64,000 nt of DNA from Cerrena zonata (GCA_038087015.1 JASBNA010000024.1:310001-374000), one strand, 5' to 3'. Counted from the stretch's first letter, positions 12,447 to 23,215 are shown. Translations and numbers: made by a program. The notes: a model not told the origin generated them from the sequence alone.

Positions 12447-13619
12447 ATGCCGCCAAAGCTGACAAGCACTTCAAGAAACTTTAAAGACGCTACTTTTGGA
12501 CACATACCACTTACAATAATTGAAAAGTCCAGCAAAGAAGTGATCACGAAGAAAAGTGCTTTTCTCAATGTGAATAGACAGAAAGATAAGACAGTGATTG
12601 CAGCAATTTGTCAAGAAGGGGTATTTTATGTATGTTTAACGGAAAGTAATATAATTGAACTCAAAGGAAAGAAGCAGACTAAAAAATACAATGACGAAGA
12701 GTGGCGAGGAATTGTATATGAGCTACTTTCATTCGAACATGAAGTTGAAGATTTACAAATAGTGGCCGATTTGATTACGGAAAGTGAATACGACAGTAAG
12801 AACCACGAGGTTGAGGAAGTGAGTGATTCAGAGATGGTGCTAATAATCCAAACTCGAGCCAAACTACCGGTGAAGCTAGGTGAGATCCCACTTGCGCAAG
12901 TGGACGATGAAGAAGAGAAGCTTCCGAAGGAAATCAAACAGGATGTCTTTGAGATATTCAATTGGATGGAAGCTATTTCGGGCCAAAACGATAAATTGAA
13001 GGCCATAGTGGATAGAATGGCTAAAAAAGAGAAGAGTTTAGACGAATTAGTTAAGCTCAAGACCAAAGAGATTGACGAAATTAGACAAGAGTACGAGGAG
13101 ATCATTGAAGATTTACAGGACAAGTTCTACCAGGTATTGAATGCAAAGAAGAGTAGGATATGGGAATTAGAAGGGAGAAATGAAAAAGAATTAGAATATT
13201 TGAATCAAACTTACATTGAGCAGAATAGGAAAAATTTCAATCACGGAGTAATAAAGAAGGAAGAAATCCCCGATGAAATTGATGAAGCATATAAGCCACC
13301 AACGAGAAAACGGAAGCAAAAGGAGGAGAATAGGCCCAAGAGAAGGAAGAAGGAGCCAGTTAAAGAGGATAACGCTACTCAAGAGGACACTGAATATCTG
13401 GCCAATGAAATGGACATTGACGATAGTGAATCCCACAGTAGTGATGAACAGGAAATAGACGAGACCCAATTAGAGCAAAAGCAAGAGGATGGGAAAGATA
13501 GGAGTAAAGAAGTTGAGGTTAAACAAGAAGACCATGACATGGTTACAACTGACCGCGAGGGAGAAAAGGAAAGCCTTGACTCCGGGGCAGACACCGACTA
13601 CAGTGAAGAAGAAGACTAA
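12447..13619 (+). CDS. LIF1: XRCC4-like NHEJ factor Lif1
   Basis: Partner of DNA ligase IV in nonhomologous end joining. The 390-residue protein has the XRCC4 layout: a beta-rich head (about 1-160), then a long coiled coil (about 180-270) containing FYQVLNAKKSRIWELEG, which closely resembles the conserved XRCC4 helix around VLNEKKAKIRSL that binds ligase IV. A basic stretch RKRKQKEENRPKRRKK (about 285-300) is a probable nuclear localisation signal, and the tail is acidic, ending SEEED. The start is the first ATG, 169 bp after TEL1 on the same strand. The reading frame is intact. The family is too divergent for certainty by eye, but head, helix motif and length agree. Confidence 0.8.
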   Translation: MPPKLTSTSRNFKDATFGHIPLTIIEKSSKEVITKKSAFLNVNRQKDKTVIAAICQEGVFYVCLTESNIIELKGKKQTKKYNDEEWRGIVYELLSFEHEVEDLQIVADLITESEYDSKNHEVEEVSDSEMVLIIQTRAKLPVKLGEIPLAQVDDEEEKLPKEIKQDVFEIFNWMEAISGQNDKLKAIVDRMAKKEKSLDELVKLKTKEIDEIRQEYEEIIEDLQDKFYQVLNAKKSRIWELEGRNEKELEYLNQTYIEQNRKNFNHGVIKKEEIPDEIDEAYKPPTRKRKQKEENRPKRRKKEPVKEDNATQEDTEYLANEMDIDDSESHSSDEQEIDETQLEQKQEDGKDRSKEVEVKQEDHDMVTTDREGEKESLDSGADTDYSEEED

Positions 13620-15081
13620 AATTGAAGCTTTTTTGAAGTATTTTGCTAATTAGTCTGCGGATAATGTTGCGTTAAAGCGTGCATCAACAATAGGGTATAA
13701 AAATTTTCAGGGAGCATACAATCTATTGTTAAAGGTTAAAGGTATAGAGAAGAAACATGACAACAAACCGAAATAAGTAGGAGAAACTCTGGCCTGCAAA
13801 CAATAAAGCAAGTGAATTAGACAGAGTGTTAGCATGAAGAGACTCCAGCACAAGGGTTCTTTCTGGTTGAGTGAAAGACAGAGCAGTTTAATTGTCAGTT
13901 TAATTGTGCAGCAATTCTCAATTGACTTTGTGGATTCACCAACTTGAATAGACTTTGATATCTGGACTACTGACTACTGGCCATACTGACTACTGGCCAA
14001 CTCGATGTACTGGCTACTATTATTGAACTGACTGAAACTGACTGGACTTAATCCTGTCTGATTGTGCTGACTACTGTCCCACTGTACGCTTCTGCCCAGT
14101 GACCCTCCGGTGAGTGGGTTCTACAGTCCTCCACCTCCAACTACATGTAACTCCTGTAGTACAATACCCAATACACCCATCTTATAATAGAGTAGAATAA
14201 ATGAAAAATTTTTCAGTAACAAAAAAAGAGCAGCGCAGAGATCAAATAAAAAAAGAAAAACCGCTAACAAAACAAAAAAAAATGAAAATTGGCTAAAAAA
14301 GAACAGAAAAGAAAAAGTTGAGAGCGCCAACTGAAATAATTTGAAGTTTTTCTGTTAGATCTTCTTCTTCTTCTTCTACTTTACAAATAACTATATTCTC
14401 CCACGCAGAACCGATTTAAATCCATTAAGAGAGACTGAAAGCTTGTTGTATTCAATAGGTTTACCCTCATTACATTTTTCTAGTCTCCTTTCCCTTTTTT
14501 TGTTTCATTTTTCCTACTTTTTTTTTTTGTTCATTTTCTTTCTTTTTTTTCTTTCTTTAACTTTTACTTGTTTCTTTACTTCTTCTACCAACTAGCCTTG
14601 ATTCTTTACAAGCTTTTCATAGTTCAGACAGTAAAGATTGTTAAGATTGTTTGTCTTGGTAAGTTATTCGCAAATTTTATTAATTTATTTGGTTGCTTTT
14701 CCATTACCTTGTTTTTTATATATATATATTACAAGATATTCATCTTATCCATATCCTCATTTATAAAGGTTAACAAATTAAAAAAAGAAGAAAAAGGGGC
14801 TTTTTTCCAATAACGTCGTTTCCCTTTCATTCCAAATCAGTCATTTTTGCACTCCATTTTTCATTTCAAGTAAATATTTTTCAAATCATTCTTATATTAT
14901 AGTTCTTATAATTTGGGCAAAGAAGTTATAGCTTTTTTTCATTGATTTTTTGTTCTTTCTTTGTATTCTTTTCAGTTTTTTTTTATATTGGTTCCACTGA
15001 TTCAGTCTCATTCTAAACTTTTCCATTTGTTTTTTTTTGTTTCTATAAAAACAAAGTTTTATTTGATCTTTTTATTTCGAA
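13620..15081. other. Long spacer and probable pyrimidine-rich 5' leader of MRN1
   Basis: 1.46 kb without a convincing gene. The first half holds short repeats, including a perfect 16-bp tandem pair. From about 14350 to 15081 the plus strand is strongly pyrimidine-rich (TCTTC runs and many T tracts), typical of a long untranslated leader of a highly regulated yeast gene. Short frames such as 14568-14813 and 14961-15173 are T-rich artefacts. Confidence 0.55.
13968..13999. repeat. Perfect 16-bp tandem duplication
   Basis: TACTGACTACTGGCCA occurs at 13968-13983 and immediately again at 13984-13999. Related ACTGAC/ACTGGC fragments continue to about 14085, suggesting a decaying minisatellite. Confidence 0.8.
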
Positions 15082-17006
15082 ATGTCTTACTACGATCCTT
15101 TCCAAGGTATTCCTCAACAATACATGGCCCAGTCATATTACCCACCTCAGTTTTATGCTCAGCAAGGGTCTGATGACCAATTGGTTAATCCAGATGGTAT
15201 GACTGCATCCATTGACTCAAGGCCTTCTTCTTACGATCAACAATACCCTCAATATCAATCAGAAGCCGGGTTTAATTTCAACGGTGTTGATATGAATGCT
15301 CCTAGTGTTAATGCTAACGGTCATCAATTTTATTCTGGTGCTCCAACTGATGAATCTACCTTTTTGGAATCTCAAAATGGTATGGTAAATCGTCATCAAC
15401 ATGGGCTTAACTTAGATGATGTTAATGGATTATCTCAAGTTAATGGTGCTTATCAAGGTCAATATCCTCCAGGTTCCAATGCTGCTCAAGTTAATGGTGG
15501 TGCTGGTATTCCAAGTGGTAATTTATCAAATGTTAATTTAATTCCAGGTACTCCAAATGGTCAAAATAATGATATCATTTTTGGTGCTAATGGTACTCCC
15601 ACCCCTCAACAATCGGGTGGTCCAAATGGCTCGGTGGCTCCTTCTCGTACTGTTTATTTGGGTAATATACCTTCAGATATACAACCAAATGAATTATTAG
15701 ATTATGTTAGAAGTGGTATTTTAGAAAATGTTAAAATTTTACCTTCTAAAAATTGTGCATTCATTTCTTTTATAGATCAACAATCAGCTTTATTATTCCA
15801 TTCTGATTGTATCTTGAAAAAATTAAGTATTAAAGGTCATGATATTAGAATTGGTTGGGGTAAAAATACTTCAATTTTGCCAGCTGTTATGGAAGCTATT
15901 CAAAGAGATGGTGCCACTAGAAATGTTTATTTAGGTAATTTAAATAATCCAGCAAATGGAGAATTAATTACTGAAGAAGAATTGAGAGAAGATTTATCAT
16001 GTTATGGAGTTATTGATTGTATTAAAATTATCCCAGAAAAAGGTATTGCTTTTATTCATTTCTTATCAATTTTAAGTGCAATAAGATGTGTTGCTAATTT
16101 ACCTTTAAAAGAAAAATATTTAGATAAAAAATGTTTTTATGGTAAAGACAGATGTGCATTTATTACTAAAACTCAACAACATAATGCAGCCCAATATTTA
16201 GGTTTAGCTCCAGGTATGGAACACATTGTTACTGCTGCAGATCGTGAATTTATTTCAAGTGCTTTAGTCCAACAATCTGCTGCAGCTGCCCAAATTGCTA
16301 CTCAAGCTGGTGGTGCTAATAATTTAGGTAATAGAACTGTTTATTTGGGTAATTTACATCAAGATTCTTCTGTTGAAGAAATTTGTAATGTTGTTAGAGG
16401 TGGTTTATTACAAAGTATTAGATTTTTAAAAGAACGTCATGTTTGTTTTATAACTTTTATTGATCCAATTGCTGCTGCACAATTTTTCGCCATGTGTCAA
16501 TTACATGGATTAACTATTCATAATAGAAGAATCAAAGTTGGATGGGGAAAACACAGTGGTCCATTATCTAATGCATTATCATTGGCAGGTATCCAATGGT
16601 GCTTCAAGAAATATTTATATTGGGAATATAATTGATTTTGAATATTATAATCCAAATAAATTAAGAGATGATTTTACTAAATTTGGTGATATTGAACAAA
16701 TTAATTACTTAGAAGAAAAAAATTGTGCATTCATTAATTTTGTTAATATTGCAAATGCAATTAAAGCAATTGATGGTATCAAATCTTTAATGATTATAAA
16801 ACTTTAAAAATCAATTTTGGTAAAGATAGATGTGGTAATTTACCAAGACAATTCAAAATCAAAATCAAGGTCAAAATCAAATGAACGGATTTGATTCAAG
16901 CTCATTTTCTGATAATGAATTTATGAGTGATGAACAAATTCAACAACTCCAACAAGAAGCTTCTGATGATAATTCAATTGGTGCAATTAACAACGTTGAA
17001 CAGTAA
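15082..17006 (+). CDS. MRN1: Mrn1-type RNA-binding protein with four RRMs, three frameshifts
   Basis: RNA-binding protein related to Saccharomyces Mrn1 (YPL184C). An N-terminal Gln/Asn/Pro/Tyr-rich low-complexity region (about 1-185) precedes four RRMs, each with an RNP2-like YLGN or YIGN start: RTVYLGNIPSD (about 188), RNVYLGNLNNP (about 281), RTVYLGNLHQD (about 416) and RNIYIGNIIDF (about 510). RRM1 and RRM3 end in the signature IGWGKN/VGWGKH. The length of about 641 codons fits the family. The frame breaks at three places: an extra G at 16588-16589, a missing A near 16788, and one shift near 16845-16860. After these, the last part (QNQGQNQMNG then acidic sequence) ends at TAA 17004-17006. 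All three breaks sit in simple runs and look like sequencing indels. Confidence 0.88.
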
Positions 17007-17106
17007 GTTTGATTTATTTTCTTTTTTCGGTCATTGACATGTTTTCTTTAAAAATTTTCACTTTTGCTTTTTATTATTCGTTTATGGTGGTCTACTTCTT
17101 GATCTA

Positions 17107-17129
17107 ATTATTATTACTATATTATTATA

Positions 17130-17163
<34 letters not shown>

Positions 17164-17228
17164 TACTATTATTATTATTATTATTACTACTATTATTATT
17201 ATCTATTACTATTATTATTATTATTATT
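17107..17228. repeat. ATT/ACT trinucleotide microsatellite
   Basis: A long run of ATT triplets interrupted by ACT, in the 3' spacer between the convergent MRN1 and USE1 genes. Confidence 0.85.
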
Positions 17229-17392
17229 TGCTTTTCACAGTTTTGTTCTGATTCATTTTTCTGATTTATATTTGATGATTTTTTCTTCTTCTCTTCCCTT
17301 TGCCATTAGTTTTAATTTGATTATTTTTTCTTTTGGTTATGATTTTTTCAAACCTTATATATAAATAAATTTAACAATTAACAATTAAAATA

Positions 17393-18162
17393 TCACATCT
17401 TGGGTAGTATCTTAATTAATAGAATCATTATTAAGAAAAGTAGGAAAATTGATATCATAACTTTGATTAAAAACCAAATACTTATTTTACCAGAAGATTT
17501 ATTCAATAAATAATTATTCAAGTTTACTCCAACAACCTTCATCAAGCTCTCGTTTTGGTATAAGTTATCTGATGTTTTCGATAAAACTTTAGTATCATCA
17601 ATGATTTTATTCGATAAGCTAAGAGCAGAATTTTTCAATGACGATGCTAAACTAGTTAAATCTTTATATAAATCATCTTGTATAGATTCGTGGTAATCAT
17701 TTTGTTGATCATTCGTGGTATAATTGGAGTATGAGTTATCAGAAATGAGTCTTTGACGTAATTCATTCAAGTCCTCTTCTTCATTAAGTAGTGGTTCTTG
17801 TAATTGTTGGGGTTCTTCTTTAACCTCAACCAATTGAGTCTTCCGTTCTTTTTTTAAGTGATAATTCGTTATGTAAAGTTTTTCATCGATTTCATTAGAC
17901 AAGCTCACTATAGTACTTCTTAACTTATCGTAATTCTTAAATTTTTGAAATTATTCAAGTTAATTAATAGGTTAGGTAAGTCATTTTTCAATCGATTCAA
18001 TTTCAATTGTGATATATACTGAGACCGGACTTCGCTCAACGTCAGCACGCTTGGTATTTCCAACTGCTTAAGCTCGTGAGTATACTGCTCTAGTATCGAC
18101 TCGATACTTTTAGGTGATTCTAATGACATATTCGATCTAATAAAGTGCTTCGTTGGAACCAT
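17393..18162 (-). CDS. USE1: Use1 ER SNARE, one frameshift
   Basis: Tail-anchored SNARE for Golgi-to-ER retrograde traffic, acting with Ufe1, Sec20 and the Dsl1 tether. The C-terminal half has the Use1 SNARE motif (DLTSLASSLKNSALSLSNKI then DDTKVLSKTSDNLYQNESLM), with D rather than Q or R at the probable zero layer. It is followed by one hydrophobic anchor (IWFLIKVMISIFLLFLIMIL) and a short basic end. The N-terminal half (SIESILEQYTHELKQLEIPS) lies in another frame. Adding one A to the coding-strand AGAATTACG near 17934 restores RNYDKLRSTIVSLSNEID and joins the halves. The start is the first ATG (18162); a second lies at residue 12. About 256 codons, normal for Use1. Confidence 0.82.
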
Positions 18163-19501
18163 TTGAAAGTCAAAAAAATACCTTTAGTACCCGTTTTCGA
18201 TACGGTAAGCGCACACCACCCGGCAAAAGAAAAGACCCATGCACCATATAACACCCATGCACCAGGATTTTGCAACCTGGTACACAACTAAACAGACTTC
18301 TATACAAGTATTCTAGAAGTGAGTACTGTCATACGATGGTTGCCTTGCTAAAACCGAATAGACTCTTAGACGAGTGGGAGGGTCTTGCAGGTTCCGCCCC
18401 CCCCCCCCCATAGATCCGGTTTATAGGGTTTCTCTACCCTAAGTGCAGATGAATTCATTCCTATTACACGCAACTCAAATGAATCACGAATATATACACG
18501 TCGAGCCAATATGCGATGACCCAGTAATTTCAACTGTACGAGTTGATCGGTTATTACAAAACATGTATGCCCCACTACTATCAAACAACGATCTAAGGAA
18601 AAAGAATGATCGTGGTTAGCGAAAGAGGCCGCACTAATCTATGAATAGATTCAAAGTACACTGGTCAAACTGGTTCACCAAATACATTCAGAGATCAATC
18701 CATTCAACGATAAAGAAGAAGTAGATCAAATTTTTCACTCGCCCGCGCCAGCGCAGTTTTTATTTGCACTGGCGAGCAGACGGTTTTGCGGGTGCGCCAC
18801 GACCCGCTCCAGTTTCAATTCAAGACAATTATAAACAATCCATTAGCAACCCTGAACACGATCCACTGTACGCGTGCTATAATCCGCATGCCAGCGTCAA
18901 GCACGAGCCAGGTTGCCAGTGGGTGTTTCAGTGTGTGGGTGCAGTGTCTATGGGTGCAGTGTCTGGGTGCAGTGGGTGGTGTGACTGAGTAAGTGTTCTG
19001 GTACTTGACTTACTGAGTCGGTTGGAGCGTTCCCTGCGATCGGTGAGCCGATGTTAGAGTTGATTCTGTTAGGATTTATTTTCTACGCAAAAAGTTAAAT
19101 ATGGATATTATGTTTATCTTTTTGGTTTTGTGGAAATTCCAGTCATTTTTATTTTTATGTTTATTTTTTGTCATATTTATTTTTACATTTACTTTTTTTT
19201 TTTTTTTTTATGTTGATTCTCTGTTATTTTTTTAATTTTTTCTGCTTTTTTTTTTTTTAATATTTATATATTTTAGATATTTTTTACTTTTATTATTATT
19301 ATTTTTTTTTGTTTTTGGGTAACCTCGTTCTTTGTTCTTTTCCTTCTGTCTTTCATTCTTCTTTCATTCTTTTTTCTTTTTTTTTTTTTTTTTCCATTTT
19401 CATTTTGGTTTCGTTTCTATAAAACTTATTGATTCTACTTCTTTATCATTCTTTGCTACTTGATAGAAAGACTCTCGTTAACACCAAGCTTATCGATCAA
19501 G
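18163..19501. other. Long spacer with GC-richer core, repeats and T-rich leader
   Basis: 1.34 kb between the divergent USE1 and WSC genes. It contains ACCCATGCACCA twice (18235-18246 and 18253-18264), a C homopolymer of about 13 near 18398-18410, a GC-rich stretch at 18735-19060 with a small minisatellite, then T-rich leader sequence from 19100 to the WSC start. Short frames here show no protein features. Confidence 0.55.
18935..18980. repeat. Imperfect 13-15 bp tandem repeat
   Basis: Units around TGGGTGCAGTGTC recur three to four times in a row within a GT-rich stretch upstream of the WSC gene. Confidence 0.7.
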
Positions 19502-20743
19502 ATGAAAACTCTATATCTACTTTTCTTCTTACTTTCGCTAACATCAGCAGATTCTTTTCTGAAGTTGGGCTGTTACAAATCTTCGGATGTTAAACTGTCC
19601 TTGGATTATTCTGATGAATATACCTGGCAAACCTCTTCACATTGTGAATCCCAATGTTCTGGTAAAAGATTGGCTGCCCTTTCGGACGGTAAATACTGCT
19701 ACTGTGGATCTTCCGATCCTGATAAAAGCGACCAGGTGGATGATGATAAGTGTGACACTCCTTGTCAAGGTTATCCGGATGAAAATTGTGGTGGGGATAA
19801 CTACTTTTTGATTTATGTTAACTCGGACGCTGATAATGAGTCAAGCTCGAGTTCCAGTTCTAGTTCGAGTTCTTCTAGTTCTTCTAGTTCCTCGAGTTCG
19901 AGTCCATCCACTTCTTCTGATTCTTCTAGTTCATCCAGCTCATCCAGCTCCTCGAGTTCCTCCAGTTCCTCCAGTTCCTCCAGTTCGTCTAGTACATCCA
20001 GTTCATCTAGTTCATCTTCATCTACATCTACTAAATCCAAAGATATGACTACTCTCGTTTCCACGATCACTTCTGGACCAAGTGGCTCGTCGAGTCAAGC
20101 TTCGGTTATTGAAATTACAAAGACTGCTTCGGCCACCGGATCAAGTGACTCTAATACCAACGCCAACAGCAACACCAACTCACACTCTGGCTCTGGCTCT
20201 GGCTCTAAAAAGTCAATCAGTACCGGGGGGATAGTTGGTGCAGTGATTGGTTCAATCGCTGGTGCCGGTTTATTGGCTGGAGGAGTTTTCTTTTTCCTTT
20301 GGCATCGTAAAAATAAAGATGGTAATCTTGATGATAGTCATGATGATGAATTCACTCTTAGTGGGCCAGAAAAATTTTCATCTGATTATCAAATTAACTC
20401 CCATCCATTCAATCATAACTCAAATAATCCAAGTAACGGTAGTGCCGCCTTAGGTGCAATGGGAGTGGCAATGGCTCCGTCTGGTGGTGCCCGTAGAACC
20501 CCAAGTTCAAATCATAATTCTAATAATTCCAATAATCACATCAATCATCATAATCAAAACTCGAGTGATTTCAATCATTCCTACAGTTCTCATCTGAACA
20601 ATGACGAACCATTTTCTAATTTTGATCATAATGATGATTTCAATTTTAATAGACCAGAAGAATTAGGTAGAAGACGCTTAAGTGATGGCTCATTACCTGA
20701 TATGATTGCAAGAAATCCAGGCTCTTTGAAAGTGGTTAATTAA
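19502..20743 (+). CDS. WSC-family cell-wall stress sensor
   Basis: Type I plasma-membrane mechanosensor feeding the Rho1-Pkc1 cell-wall integrity pathway. The start is ATG 19502; the frame is open upstream, but only non-ATG codons precede it. Order: signal peptide (MKTLYLLFFLLSLTSADS, 1-18), cysteine-rich WSC domain (about 20-107, with LGCYKSSD, CESQCSGK, YCYCG, CDTPCQGYPDENCGG), a serine-rich rod (about 115-190) that would be O-mannosylated, one transmembrane helix (about 243-266, GGIVGAVIGSIAGAGLLAGG), then a basic stop-transfer WHRKNK. The cytoplasmic tail is Asn/His-rich and ends in the family motif RRRLSDGSLPDMIARNPGSL before KVVN. The serine run uses mixed codons, so it is a selected protein feature rather than simple triplet slippage. 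Which Wsc paralogue it is I cannot say. Confidence 0.9.
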   Translation: MKTLYLLFFLLSLTSADSFLKLGCYKSSDVKLSLDYSDEYTWQTSSHCESQCSGKRLAALSDGKYCYCGSSDPDKSDQVDDDKCDTPCQGYPDENCGGDNYFLIYVNSDADNESSSSSSSSSSSSSSSSSSSSSPSTSSDSSSSSSSSSSSSSSSSSSSSSSSSTSSSSSSSSSTSTKSKDMTTLVSTITSGPSGSSSQASVIEITKTASATGSSDSNTNANSNTNSHSGSGSGSKKSISTGGIVGAVIGSIAGAGLLAGGVFFFLWHRKNKDGNLDDSHDDEFTLSGPEKFSSDYQINSHPFNHNSNNPSNGSAALGAMGVAMAPSGGARRTPSSNHNSNNSNNHINHHNQNSSDFNHSYSSHLNNDEPFSNFDHNDDFNFNRPEELGRRRLSDGSLPDMIARNPGSLKVVN

Positions 20744-21726
20744 TACAAGCTCTTTAATTCTTCCGTTTTCCATTTCATTTCATTTCTTACTTTTTAAACT
20801 TTATAAAACTATCCTTTTTCAGTACGTTCTTTTTGCTTACGGTGCTTGTGATGGGTCATTACGATTTATGTATTTATACTTCTTCTACTTTAATTCTTGT
20901 CATTTACTATATATCTTTCGATAATCTTAATACCATATGATTTATACCTACATTCCTCGTCTCGATATCCTCCGTTGTAATGTTGTGATTTGGCGCCTTT
21001 GTTGCTAGTCGATCTTAAGGCGCAAATTAGATTGTCCTCCACCCGGAAGGGGCACGGGCTCGGCCTTATTTGGCTCGCACTAAAGAATGCTCCCCCAAAG
21101 CAGCAAGTGTATTACCACTAAGAGAACCCACCTTGTCTCAGGTACAAGCGAACGCTTTCTTCTTTGTTTATGTTGATTGTCTTGATCTTTCCAGGGGAGT
21201 CTTTCCTGATCCCTGATTCTGGACTTGCCTCCAAGGCCCTGTTTCGCCCCCCCAGCATGTTTTCCATGGTCCTTTTTAGACCCTAGTGGCAGTTCGGAGT
21301 TCCTATTTTGTCCTAAGTCGTCTGCTCGACTTTTTCTCGCTGCAAGTGAATTTTGCAATAGTGCAATGTGTCGAAGGTTTGGATTGCGGGATTCCCGTAT
21401 TCCGCAGCAGGTTTTTCCTCCGAATGCAGCGTACGTCGTGTTTCCGTCCTTTATATTCGGTCCGTACACCAAGAGTGGTTTACGGGTGTGGTGATTTTTT
21501 GAAAAAGAAAAATTGAAGTTTTTCTCGTACATCACGTGCGCGTGTTTTCTGCGCTAGGGCGTCCGCCCTGGTTCGCACCGAAGAGAAACCAAAAAAATTT
21601 TCTTTTAGTCCTTGCCCTGTGATGGTATAGCGAGGGAAAAATTATCACCAAAAATTAATCTGTTAGATTAATATTTCTTCCTTTTCTTACTTCTTACCGA
21701 TATACTCTAATCAATAATAAGCAAAC
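20744..21726. other. Spacer and RPL23 promoter region
   Basis: 983 bp between WSC and RPL23. The middle (20980-21600) is GC-richer than the surroundings and gives overlapping frames on both strands (for example 21080-21535 minus), which look like composition artefacts. The last 200 bp hold the RPL23 promoter motifs listed separately. Confidence 0.5.
21533..21560. promoter_or_regulatory. Cbf1-type E-box and Tbf1-like core upstream of RPL23
   Basis: CACGTG at 21533-21538 in the context ATCACGTGCG, and CTAGGGC at 21554-21560, lie about 170-195 bp before the RPL23 ATG. In Candida albicans ribosomal-protein genes are controlled by Tbf1 and Cbf1, whose cores are TTAGGG-like and CACGTG. The E-box is exact; the Tbf1 assignment is tentative. 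Confidence 0.45.
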
Positions 21727-22325
21727 ATGTCTGGTTCAGGTGCTTCCGGTAACAAATTCCGTATGTCTGTATGTACCGCTTTCCCCCATGATGATAATGT
21801 GATTAATGAAGTAATGGAGAATGAAAAATTTTGACAAATGAAAAATTGGTCAAAAGTAATGAACTATTGAATGAAGTTGATGAATAGTTGTATTTCGTTT
21901 TTGTTGAAGTTAATCACTTGTTCTTTTGAATATTTACTAACCCGATTATATAGTTAGGTTTACCAACTGGTGCCGTTTTAAATTGTTGTGATAACTCTGG
22001 TGCTAGAAACTTATACATCTTAGCCGTTAAAGGTTTCGGTGCTAGATTAAACAGATTACCTGCTGCTTCTGCCGGTGATATGGTTATGGCTACCGTTAAA
22101 AAAGGTAAACCAGAATTAAGAAAGAAAGTTATGCCAGCCATTGTTGTTAGACAAGCTAGACCATGGAGAAGAAAGGATGGTATCTACTTATATTTCGAAG
22201 ATAACGCCGGTGTCATTGTTAATCCAAAGGGTGAAATGAAAGGTTCTGCTATTACTGGTCCAGTCGCTAAAGAATGTGCTGATTTATGGCCTCGTATTGC
22301 TTCTAACTCTGGTGTTGTTGTTTAA
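21727..22325 (+). CDS. RPL23: 60S ribosomal protein L23 (uL14), one intron
   Basis: Component of the large ribosomal subunit on its interface side. Exon 1 is 21727-21768 (14 codons, [14 protein letters not shown]). The intron 21769-21953 (185 bp) has donor GTATGT, a perfect branch site TACTAAC at 21935-21941, and acceptor TAG. Exon 2, 21954-22325, starts [20 protein letters not shown]. The spliced product is 137 residues, the same length as Saccharomyces Rpl23, with uL14 motifs [45 protein letters not shown] and GSAITGPV, ending SNSGVVV. Codon choice is strongly biased, as expected for a ribosomal protein. An intron near the 5' end is typical of yeast ribosomal-protein genes. Confidence 0.97.
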
Positions 22326-22551
22326 ACAAATTCTCATTGGGGTTTCATTTTAACGTATAATAGGATTTAAAACTTTAATATATACATAAGCTTTAGTTTG
22401 TTTTTACATTTTTGTAGATATGTTATTGAATTTATTGAAAATATAATGATAATACTTTTTTAAAGAAATGAAATAAAGCTATTAAACTTTGCCTTGATCC
22501 TTTGTGGTTCTTTTTTTTTTTTTCTTCTTGCAAAAATCACAATCCTGGTGA

Positions 22552-23215
22552 TTATTTAGTTTTATCAATTGATTTAACTTCTTCATTAATAGTTTTACTA
22601 TTTAACGTATCAACCTCTCCTTGATTAATTGAACTTTTGGATATATTTCCATCTTGATTAACTACCTGATTATTACCATTAATAATATCTCTGTTTTGAG
22701 GTGGATTTTCAATACTCACCAGTGATGGTCTACTAGGCACATTTGATGTTGATGGTTGTATTTGACTGTTGATCGGATATGGTAATTGACCTGGAATGTT
22801 TTCAGCCGATAAGTACTGTTGCGGGAAATAATTAGCAGTGTTAATGGTATATCCTTGATTTTGATTATTGGCTTGTTCTCCATTATTGACTGGTATATAT
22901 TGTCTCTGAGGTGCTTGTGCTGGTGATGTTTGGAAAAATTGTGGTTGTGGTTGAATACTTGGACTAATTGTATAAAATTGCTGTTGAACCGGATCATAAA
23001 ATTGCTGAGGATGAGTTTGTTGATTCTCATTATTATGATTTATATAATATTGATAACTCTGTGCTGTTGGGATATAGCCTTGTTGTGGTTGATTTGGTTG
23101 AATTTGAACGGCTATACCAGGACCCATTTGGGGTATACTCTTACTTTGTTCTAATGCTGGTTGTTGTTGATGGTGTTGCTGTGGTGTATCTTGTGGTGTG
23201 TGTTGTTGTTGTGGA

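Noticed and set aside
19840..20040. Serine run of the WSC protein as a simple triplet expansion
   Set aside because: Serine is encoded by mixed TCN and AGY codons, so selection on the protein, not slippage of one triplet, explains it.
21080..21535. Overlapping frames on both strands between WSC and RPL23
   Set aside because: Several frames are open at once over a GC-richer stretch; none shows family motifs. The region carries RPL23 promoter elements.
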